NCBI RefSeq assembly: GCF_026340565.1
Contig: NZ_JAPEPB010000001.1
Span: 248,001 to 312,000 of the forward strand
Direction of reading: 5' to 3'
DNA: 64,000 bases
Source of the DNA: Kitasatospora sp. NBC_01287
Lineage (GTDB): Bacteria; Actinomycetota; Actinomycetes; Streptomycetales; Streptomycetaceae
Position numbers and translations under genes: made by a program. Every line of letters begins with the position of its first letter. Position 1 is the first letter of the stretch. Shown piece after piece: positions 58,082 through 64,000 of this stretch. Below the pieces are notes generated by a model, which did no database searches, was not told where the DNA came from, and saw only the letters and a list, made by a program, of their open reading frames with translations.

Positions 58082-59497
58082 TCAGTGGCGCCCCGAGACG
58101 CGGTCGGCGATCCTGGCGATCGGCGAGGTGCTGGTGCGTCCGCCGCGCTCCTGGCGGTCCGCGGTGTGGTACGCCGCGTACATGCCGTGCACGCCGAGCC
58201 AGCGCAGCGGCTCCGGTTCCCAGCGGCGCACGCTGTGCCCGACCCAGGGCAGGTCGGTCAGCTCGCTCGCCCCGGCCCCGGCGACCTCCCGCAGCACCAG
58301 GTCGCGCAGGGTGCGGGCGGCCAGGTTGGCCGTGCTGACGCCGCTGCCGACGTAGCCGCCGGCCCAGCCGAGGCCGGAGCGGGCGTCCAGCTCGACGGTG
58401 GAGCACCAGTCGCGCGGGACGCCGAGCACGCCCGACCAGGCGTGCGCGATGCCCGTGTCGGCCGCCGCCGGGAAGAAGTCGGTGAGGATCGCGCGCAGCC
58501 CGTCCACCGTGCGCTGGGCGGTGGTGCCGTCGTGGTCGGTGCGCGAGCCGAAGCGGTAGGGCACGCCGCGGCCGCCGATGGCTATCCGGTCGTCGGCGGT
58601 GCGCTGGGCGTACATGTACGCGTGGGCCAGGTCGCCCAGGGTGGCGCGGTCCTGCCAGCCGACCTCCGCCCAGAAGGACGGCGGCAGCGGGTCGGTGACG
58701 ATCATGGAGGAGTTCATCGGCAGCCAGGTGCGCCGCTGGCCGCGCAGCGCCGCCGTGAAGCCCTCGGTGGCGCGCAGCACGAAGCGGGCCGAGACGGTGC
58801 CGTGCGGGGTCACCGCCCGCGCCGGGGCGCCGGCCGCCGCCGGGCGCAGCTCGGTGACCGCCGTCCCCTCGTACACCCGCACGCCCAGCGCCTCGACCGC
58901 CTCGGCCAGCCCGCGGGCCAGGCGGGCCGGCTGGATCCGGGCGCCGTGCGGGTTCCAGGTGGCGCCCAGCGTGCCGGCCACGGCCAGCCGCCCGGCCGCC
59001 TCGGCGGGCGAGAGCAGCACCTGCTCACGCTGGCCGAAGGCGTGCTCCTCCGCGACGAAGGCGCGCAGCCGCTCCAGCTGCGGGCGGCTGCGGGCCACCT
59101 CCAGGACGCCGCCCTTGACGATGTCCGCCTCGATGCCCTCGGCGGCGGCGACCTGGATCACCTCGTCCACCGCGCCGTTCATCGCCCGCTGCATGCGCAT
59201 CGCGGCGTCCTTGCCGTGGCTGCGGGCGAAGACGCCGCGGCCGGCGAACCCGCCGTAGAGCCAGCCGCCGTTGCGCCCCGAGGCGCCGTAGCCGCAGAAG
59301 CGCTGCTCCAGCAGCGCCACCCGCAGGCCGGGGTCGGCCTTCTTGAGGTAGTAGGCCGTCCAGAGCCCGGTGTAGCCGCCGCCGACCACGCAGACGTCCA
59401 CCTCGGTGGAGCCGTCGAGCGAGGGGCGGGGCCGCGGCAGGCCCAGATCCGAGTACCAGAAGGAGACACCGCCGTTGGCGGTGGCGGGGATGCTCAC
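58082..59497 (-). CDS. FAD-dependent oxidoreductase, DAO family (amine oxidase-like)
   Basis: 471 residues from a GTG with AGCAGG upstream. The dinucleotide-binding start VDVCVVGGGYTGLWTAYYLKKADPGLRVALLEQ is followed by GASGRNGGWLYGGF and, near the end, WAGGYVGSGVSTANLAARTLRDLVL. This is the DAO fold of gamma-glutamylputrescine oxidase and related amine/amino acid oxidases. With the adjacent permease and dehydrogenase it suggests uptake and oxidation of an amine or polyamine. The exact substrate is unknown. Confidence 0.9.
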   Translation of the reverse strand: MSIPATANGGVSFWYSDLGLPRPRPSLDGSTEVDVCVVGGGYTGLWTAYYLKKADPGLRVALLEQRFCGYGASGRNGGWLYGGFAGRGVFARSHGKDAAMRMQRAMNGAVDEVIQVAAAEGIEADIVKGGVLEVARSRPQLERLRAFVAEEHAFGQREQVLLSPAEAAGRLAVAGTLGATWNPHGARIQPARLARGLAEAVEALGVRVYEGTAVTELRPAAAGAPARAVTPHGTVSARFVLRATEGFTAALRGQRRTWLPMNSSMIVTDPLPPSFWAEVGWQDRATLGDLAHAYMYAQRTADDRIAIGGRGVPYRFGSRTDHDGTTAQRTVDGLRAILTDFFPAAADTGIAHAWSGVLGVPRDWCSTVELDARSGLGWAGGYVGSGVSTANLAARTLRDLVLREVAGAGASELTDLPWVGHSVRRWEPEPLRWLGVHGMYAAYHTADRQERGGRTSTSPIARIADRVSGRH

Positions 59498-59606
59498 GGG
59501 ACCTGCTTCCGAATCTCTTCGTGCTTCTCGTAACTTCTTACCGTTCGCCGGACGGGCCGCCCCCACCGGGCCGGGGCGACCCGCCGCGACGGGCCCTGAC
59601 GACCGC

Positions 59607-60839
59607 TCAGGCGCCGGCGCCCGGCCGCTGCTCGCGCAGCCCCCACGGCGAGCCGTACTCGACCAGCAGGTCGAGGAACGGCCGGGGCGCCAGCGCCTCG
59701 GGGCCCAGGACCCCGCTGCCGCTCCAGACCCCGCGCGCCAGCAGCTCCAGCGCGATCACCGGGTTGATGGCGGTCTGCCAGACGACGGCCTGCGAGCCGT
59801 ACTCGCGCATCGTCCACTCGTTGTCGACGACGTGGTAGAGGTACACCTCGCGCGGCACGCCGTCCTTGGTGCCCTTGACCCAGGTGCCCGCGCAGGTCTT
59901 GCCGCGCATCCGGTCGCCGAGGGTGGCCGGGTCGGGCAGGCAGGCGGCCACCAGGTCGCGCGGCGAGACCTTGACCGGACCGGCGTCGCTCGCCACCGTG
60001 ACCGGCTCGGTGCGGTCCAGGCCGAGCGTGCGCAGGGTCCGCAGCACGCCGATGAACTCCTCGCCCAGACCGTACTTGAAGGTGACCCGGCGGGCGTCCA
60101 CCCAGCGCGGGATCAGCAGCACCTCCTCGTGCTCGACGTTGACGCACTCCACCGGGCCGATGCCCTCGGGGAAGTCGAAGACCTCCGCCTCGGTGAACGG
60201 CTCGGTGGTGAACCAGCCGCGGTCCTTCTCGAAGACCACCGGCGGGTTCAGGCACTCCTCGATCGTGGTCCAGATGGAGAAGGAGGGCGCGAAGTCGTAG
60301 CCGTCGACCGTCAGGTTGGCGCCGTCCCGCACGCCGATCTCCTCGATCTCGTCGAAGAGCTCGTCGGCGGCGTAACGCGCGAAGACGTCCGACAGGCCCG
60401 GCTCGACGCCCATTCCGACCAGGGCGAGCCGCCCGCGCGCGCTCCACTGCGCCTCGCGGGCGAACTGCGCGTCACCGAGCTTGACCCCGGTCAGCTCGTA
60501 GGGCCGCTCCGGGTGCGGCGCCGAGAGCGACATCGCCATGTCCAGGTAGTTCGCGCCGGCCGCCAGCGCGGCCTCGAAGAGCGGCGGCACGAAGCGCGGA
60601 TCGGTGGCGTTCAACAGGACGTCGCACTGGCGCTCGGCGAGCAGGGCCTGGACGGCGCCCTGGTCGGCGGCGTCGACCCGGGCCGCCTCGAACCGGCTGT
60701 CCCCCACCGCCGCGACCGCGCGTTCGGCCCGGGCCAGGTCGTAGTCGGCGACCACCAGGCGGTCGAAGAAATCCCTGCGGGCGGCGATCCCCACGACCGC
60801 CGAACCCACGCCCCCGGCTCCCACCAACAGGATGCGCAT
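59607..60839 (-). CDS. Saccharopine dehydrogenase-like NAD(P)-dependent enzyme
   Basis: 410 residues; MRILLVGAGGVGSAVVGIAARRDFFDRLVVADYDLARAE is the N-terminal Rossmann fold. The start at 60839 is preferred; an ATG five codons earlier follows GATG and is possible. The middle holds the Sacchrp_dh_C-like catalytic part (LVGMGVEPGLSDVFARYAADELFDEIEEIGVRDG, EKDRGWFTTEPFTEAEVFDFPEGIGPVECVNVEHEEVLLIPRW). Members act in lysine metabolism or polyamine (homospermidine/carboxyspermidine-type) chemistry. Promoter motif shared with the permease; divergent from the XRE-cupin regulator. Confidence 0.9.
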   Translation of the reverse strand: MRILLVGAGGVGSAVVGIAARRDFFDRLVVADYDLARAERAVAAVGDSRFEAARVDAADQGAVQALLAERQCDVLLNATDPRFVPPLFEAALAAGANYLDMAMSLSAPHPERPYELTGVKLGDAQFAREAQWSARGRLALVGMGVEPGLSDVFARYAADELFDEIEEIGVRDGANLTVDGYDFAPSFSIWTTIEECLNPPVVFEKDRGWFTTEPFTEAEVFDFPEGIGPVECVNVEHEEVLLIPRWVDARRVTFKYGLGEEFIGVLRTLRTLGLDRTEPVTVASDAGPVKVSPRDLVAACLPDPATLGDRMRGKTCAGTWVKGTKDGVPREVYLYHVVDNEWTMREYGSQAVVWQTAINPVIALELLARGVWSGSGVLGPEALAPRPFLDLLVEYGSPWGLREQRPGAGA

Positions 60840-60870
60840 GGGAAGGCCTTTCATCAGTCCATTTAACGTG

Positions 60871-60913
60871 CATTGAACAAGCTGTTCAGTGAAGCTATCA
60901 TCGCCGTTCAGTG
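60871..60913. promoter_or_regulatory. Regulon operator/promoter between dehydrogenase and XRE-cupin genes
   Basis: CATTGAAC-AAGCT-GTTCAGTG (60871-60891), GAAGCTATCATCGCC (60891-60905) and a further GTTCAGTG (60906-60913). Minus-strand GATAGCTTC again gives a TAGCTT -10. The half site matches ACTGAA/TTCAGT upstream of the permease. Confidence 0.65.
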
Positions 60914-60994
60914 GTGGCAAGGGAACGCACGGCGGGTCCGGTGGCCCGCCTAGACTTCGTCCGGCAAGCGCTCGACGGTGGAAGGTTGGTGGTC

Positions 60995-61615
60995 ATGGCA
61001 GGTTCGCCCGGGGGGAAGAACGCCTCGGCGGCACAGGACGGCGAGTCGCACGTCGGTGCCCGGGTACGTGACTATCGTCGGATGCGCAGGCTGACCCTGC
61101 GCGCGCTGGGTGAAGCGGCCGGGGTGAGTCCCAGCTTCCTCAGCCAGCTGGAGAACGGGCGCACCGAAGCGAGCGTCGGCTCACTGCGCCGGATCGCCCT
61201 CGCGCTCGGCATCTCGGTCGCCGACCTCTTCGAGACCCGCGCACCCGCGCGCCACCAGGTGCTGCGGCGCGAGGACCGGCCCGAGGTGGGGGTCCAGGCC
61301 GGCTCGCGGAAGTACATGATCGCCCAGCCGCCGCTGCAGCACCTGGAGGTCTACAGCGCCGACTTCGAGCCGGGCGCCAGCACCGGCGCCGCCGCCTACA
61401 CGCACGGGGACGCGCAGGAGATCCTCCTCGTGCTGGACGGCGAGGTCACCCTCGAACTCGACGAGGAGAAGCACGTCCTGCGGACCGGGGACAGCATCGA
61501 GTACTCCACCGCCGTGCCGCACCGGCTGGTGAACACGGCCGCTACGGCCACCGAGGTGCTCTGGATCATCAGCCCGCCGACCCCGGACGAGACGACGGGC
61601 GCCGAGCAGGCCTGA
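60995..61615 (+). CDS. XRE-family regulator with cupin domain
   Basis: 206 residues from ATG at 60995 (GGAAGG nine bases upstream); the longer frame crosses the operator region. HTH: VGARVRDYRRMRRLTLRALGEAAGVSPSFLSQLENGRTEASVGSLRRIALALGISVADLFE. Cupin: HLEVYSADFEPGASTGAAAYTHGDAQEILLVLDGEVTLELDEEKHVLRTGDSIEYSTAVPHRLVN, with HGD...E...H metal-type ligands. It is the likely regulator of the divergent saccharopine-dehydrogenase-like gene and, through the shared motif, of the permease. PuuR-type polyamine regulators have the same domain plan. Confidence 0.93.
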   Translation: MAGSPGGKNASAAQDGESHVGARVRDYRRMRRLTLRALGEAAGVSPSFLSQLENGRTEASVGSLRRIALALGISVADLFETRAPARHQVLRREDRPEVGVQAGSRKYMIAQPPLQHLEVYSADFEPGASTGAAAYTHGDAQEILLVLDGEVTLELDEEKHVLRTGDSIEYSTAVPHRLVNTAATATEVLWIISPPTPDETTGAEQA

Positions 61616-61622
61616 CCGTCGG

Positions 61623-61814
61623 TCAGGTGCGGTGCGCCGCCAGGAGTTCGGCGATCCTGGCATCCACCTGTTCCGGGGCGTAGCCGCGCCGTACGATCGG
61701 GAACGCCGGCACGTCGGCCGGCGCCGCACCCGGCGCGAGCGCCGTCAGGAACGCGTCGACAGCCGCCCGGTCGTAGCCCCGCCGCACCAGGTCGAACCCT
61801 CTGAACTCCGCCAT
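61623..61814 (-). CDS. DivIVA-domain-like mini-protein
   Basis: 63 residues; ATG at 61814 with GGGAGGGG upstream, the longer frame being unsupported. Two copies of the short DivIVA N-terminal motif: FRGFDLVRRGYDRAAVDAFLTAL and FPIVRRGYAPEQVDARIAELLAAH. In DivIVA this FxxVRRGYDxxxVDxfL segment binds membranes or partners; here the coiled coil is absent. A membrane-curvature or partner-binding peptide is possible. Convergent with the XRE-cupin gene, ending 8 bp from it. Confidence 0.8.
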   Translation of the reverse strand: MAEFRGFDLVRRGYDRAAVDAFLTALAPGAAPADVPAFPIVRRGYAPEQVDARIAELLAAHRT

Positions 61815-62101
61815 TGAGCGGCCCCTCCCTCTCGGCCCCCGTCCACCTGCGCGGGCTGGAACCACCGTACGCCGCGCTGATCCGCGCGCTGACCCGCACC
61901 CCATGAACCGCGCCCCCGACCCGCGCCACCGACCCGCACGTCGGCCCCGTGCCGGCGCGAGGCGCGCCGAGCCGTGATTGGCCCGTGCGGATGACATCCA
62001 CGCGCCGCACCGCCCGTGCCGCACCGGGTGCGGGCAGGGTCGGTTGGTACCCCGGGTCGGCACGCCGCCGACCCGCCGATCCGACCCAAGGAAGTGGCCC
62101 G

Positions 62102-63718
62102 ATGGGCTCCCAACCCGCCAGCGGGGCGTCCTCGCCCGCCGCCGCGAGCCAGTCGCTGACACTGGCGGCGATGATGTTCGCCGTCTCGATGACCTTCATC
62201 GACCAGACGATCGTCTCCATCGCCGCCCCCAGCATCATTCGCGAGCTGGGCCTCTCCTCGGCCGGCATGCAGTGGGTGGTCAACGCCTACCTGCTCTCGC
62301 TGGCCGCCTTCTTCGCCCTCGGCGGACGGCTGGCGGACATCCTCGGCCACAAGCGGATGATGCTGATCGGCACCCTGACCTTCGTCGTCTCCTCGGCCCT
62401 GTGCGGCGCGGCGCCCTCCGGCAGCGGGGCGGAGACCTGGCTGATCGTCTTCCGCGCGGTGCAGGGCCTGGGCGCGGCGCTGATGTTCCCCGCCGCGCTC
62501 GCGGTGGTCGTCGAGGTGTTCCCGCTGGAGCGGCGCGGCCGGGCGCTGGCCCTCTTCTTCGGAGTGGCCGGCGGGCTGACCGCGATCGGCCCGATCCTGG
62601 GCGGCTGGTTGACCAGCTGGACCTGGCGGGCGATCTTCTGGGTCAACGTCCCGGTCGCGATCGTGGCGGTCGTGCTGACCCTGCTGGCCGGGATCCGCAA
62701 CACCCCGCGCCCCGAGCCGATCGACTGGCGGGGCGCGGCGCTGGTGGCCATCGGCATGGGCCTGAGCGTGCTGGGTCTGCAGCAGGCCTCGACCTGGGGC
62801 TGGGACAGCGCGGCGACCTGGCTGTGCATCGGGTTCGGCCTGGTCTTCCTGATCCTGTTCGTGCTGGCCGAGCAGCGCGCCGTCGACCCGCTGATCAAGA
62901 TGCGGGTCTTCCGTGACCGCGCCTTCGCCGTCGACAACGCCGTGCTCTTCTTCGCCATGATGGCCTTCGTCCCGGTCTTCTTCTTCGCCTCGGTGTACGC
63001 GCAGGTCGCGCTCGGCTACAACGCCAACCAGGCCGGCCTGTACCTGCTCGTCTTCTTCGCCGGCTTCGCCCCCGGCTCGCAGCTCGGCGGCCGGATGCTG
63101 GACAAGCGCGGGGCCAAGGCACCGATGCTGCTGGGCACCGCACTCGGCGCGGTCGGCTTCGCGTTCTGGGCGGCGAAGATCACCGACCTGTCGCTGGGCG
63201 CCCAGTGGTGGTGCATCGTGCTGGGCGGTGCGGGCATCGGGCTGCTGCTCACCCCCGCCTCCACCGACGCCGTCAACCGCGCGATCGGGGCCTCCTACGG
63301 CGAGGTCACCGGCATCACCCAGACCATCCGCAACTACTCGGCCAGCCTCAGCCTGGCCGTCCTGGGCACGGTCCTGCTCAACACCACCACCTCGAAGATC
63401 ACCAGCACCCTGACCCAGCAGGGCCTGCCGTCCGGCGTCGCCCACAGCACCGCCGAGAACATCACCCAGAACCTCACCGGCCACAGCGGCGGCACCGCCC
63501 CCAGCGGCACCAGCAGCGGCACCCTGGACGCCATCCGGCTCGACTTCGCCGAGGGAAACCGCTACGTCCTCTACGGCATGGCCGGGGCCCTGGCCGTCGC
63601 GTTCCTCTGCGCGCGCCTGCACCCCGGCACCCGGGTCACCCGCGACACGCAGAGCGCCGAGCGGCCGGCCGGGGCGCACCTGGACCCCGGCGGGGCCGAG
63701 GGGCCGCGCGGCGCCTGA
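62102..63718 (+). CDS. MFS drug exporter, DHA2 (14-TMS) type
   Basis: 538 residues from ATG at 62102 with AAGGAAG nine bases upstream. DHA2 family signatures: FAVSMTFIDQTIVSIAAPSIIRELGLSSAGMQWVVNAYLLSLAAFFALGGRLADILGHKRMMLIG (motif A), FRAVQGLGAALMFPAALAVV, LFFGVAGGLTAIGPILGGWLTSWTWRAIFWVNVPVAIV (motif C), and about 14 hydrophobic segments. Exports hydrophobic drugs or metabolites with protons. No regulator gene is adjacent; a link to the clusters is unproven. A strong terminator follows. Confidence 0.93.
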   Translation: MGSQPASGASSPAAASQSLTLAAMMFAVSMTFIDQTIVSIAAPSIIRELGLSSAGMQWVVNAYLLSLAAFFALGGRLADILGHKRMMLIGTLTFVVSSALCGAAPSGSGAETWLIVFRAVQGLGAALMFPAALAVVVEVFPLERRGRALALFFGVAGGLTAIGPILGGWLTSWTWRAIFWVNVPVAIVAVVLTLLAGIRNTPRPEPIDWRGAALVAIGMGLSVLGLQQASTWGWDSAATWLCIGFGLVFLILFVLAEQRAVDPLIKMRVFRDRAFAVDNAVLFFAMMAFVPVFFFASVYAQVALGYNANQAGLYLLVFFAGFAPGSQLGGRMLDKRGAKAPMLLGTALGAVGFAFWAAKITDLSLGAQWWCIVLGGAGIGLLLTPASTDAVNRAIGASYGEVTGITQTIRNYSASLSLAVLGTVLLNTTTSKITSTLTQQGLPSGVAHSTAENITQNLTGHSGGTAPSGTSSGTLDAIRLDFAEGNRYVLYGMAGALAVAFLCARLHPGTRVTRDTQSAERPAGAHLDPGGAEGPRGA

Positions 63719-63723
63719 GCGGA

Positions 63724-63788
63724 GCGGCCGGGGCGGCCGGGGCGGCCAGGGTGGTCAGGAGGCCTGATCGCCCGGCCGCCCCGGCCGC
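63724..63788 (+). terminator. 18-bp GC stem-loop terminator
   Basis: GCGGCCGGGGCGGCCGGG (63724-63741) pairs perfectly with 63771-63788. The loop also holds a TCAGG/CCTGA mini-stem. Immediately downstream of the exporter stop and upstream of the Ku gene. Confidence 0.85.
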
Positions 63789-63848
63789 TTGGATGCGACA
63801 AAAGGGGCATATTGGTCATACGCGGGGGCAGAGCAGGAGGTGTCGGCG

Positions 63849-64000
63849 ATGGCCAGACCGGTCTGGACGGGTGTGCTGAGCTTCGGATTGGTGACCGTGC
63901 CGATCGCGCTGTACTCGGCCACCGAATCCCACTCCGTGAGCTTCCGGCAGATCGAGCGCGGCACCGCCGACCGGGTGCGCAACAAGCGGGTCAACGAGCG
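63849..64000 (+). CDS. Ku protein (non-homologous end joining), N-terminal part; 3' end outside window
   Basis: 50 residues visible. The start MARPVWTGVLSFGLVTVPIALYSATESHSVSFRQIE is the diagnostic N-terminus of bacterial Ku, a homodimer that encircles broken DNA ends and recruits LigD. ATG preceded by GGAGG (63836-63840). Streptomycetes often carry several ku genes. The partner ligD is not within the window. Confidence 0.93.
   Translation, partial: MARPVWTGVLSFGLVTVPIALYSATESHSVSFRQIERGTADRVRNKRVNE

Overview
The DNA is very GC-rich (third codon positions almost all G/C), starts are often GTG, and many adjacent genes share an ATGA/GTGA stop-start overlap. Gene content (Ku end-joining protein, TipAS-type regulator, XRE-cupin regulators, a bL37-like micro-protein, GAP-family membrane protein, a genuine formylglycine-generating enzyme) points to a Streptomyces/Kitasatospora-type actinomycete. 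This is an accessory, specialised-metabolite-rich stretch with two biosynthetic gene clusters separated by single-function genes. No rRNA, tRNA, CRISPR array, transposase or phage module was recognised.

Region 1 (1-4050): end of a formylglycine-generating enzyme gene, an HD-domain hydrolase, an HTH/PPOX-type protein, a SnoaL-like protein coupled to a muconolactone-isomerase-like protein, and an M48-type membrane protein whose zinc motif has lost its first histidine.

Region 2 (4268-20255, all minus strand): an unusual biosynthetic operon. Transcription order is cysteine hydrolase, HypE, HypF, an ATP-grasp ligase, a double ATP-grasp ligase, an MFS exporter, then (after a hairpin gap) a PLP decarboxylase, a membrane di-iron desaturase/hydroxylase, both subunits of B12-dependent glutamate mutase, and a class III aminotransferase. 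Known chemistry suggests glutamate is rearranged to 3-methylaspartate, decarboxylated or transaminated, and joined by ATP-grasp ligases. HypE and HypF normally build the cyanide ligand of [NiFe]-hydrogenases. No hydrogenase gene is present here, so a carbamoyl/thiocyanate/nitrile step in a small-molecule pathway is the most interesting hypothesis in the window.

Region 3 (20924-26649): GNAT acetyltransferase, GAP membrane protein, sirtuin, a GNAT-AAA ATPase fusion, and a divergent TetR/alpha-beta-hydrolase pair with a palindromic operator.

Region 4 (26719-39602): a complete thiopeptide cluster. A 63-residue precursor (plus strand, own promoter and terminator) faces an eight-gene, end-overlapping minus-strand operon: RRE/E1-like protein, SagB-type dehydrogenase, LanB-type glutamylating dehydratase, two SpaB_C-type proteins (elimination and pyridine-forming [4+2]), a second SagB-type dehydrogenase, a second RRE/E1-like protein and a YcaO cyclodehydratase. 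The leader ends in the thiomuracin/GE2270-type LTAGHGMTE motif. The core SFCCAPPPNCCNCSCS would place the two pyridine-forming serines at positions 1 and 14, which predicts a ring larger than the classical 26-35 members. A TipAS-domain regulator, a domain known to bind thiopeptides, lies about 3 kb away.

Region 5 (39825-56172): mixed single genes, including an SRAP/YedK protein, a bL37-like 25-residue protein, a methyltransferase/XRE-cupin divergent pair, a second-type NAD-dependent DNA ligase, secreted proteins, a UBP zinc finger, a TetR/methyltransferase pair whose start codons both lie inside identical operators, an HxlR/tautomerase pair, a decayed tyrosine phosphatase gene and a CorA transporter.

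Region 6 (56338-61615): a probable amine-catabolism regulon (APC permease, FAD amine oxidase-like, saccharopine-dehydrogenase-like, XRE-cupin regulator) with matching operator/promoter motifs. The window ends with a DivIVA-like mini-protein, an MFS exporter and the start of a Ku gene.

A window-wide oddity is short tandem repeats placed at, or running across, the 3' ends of at least ten genes.
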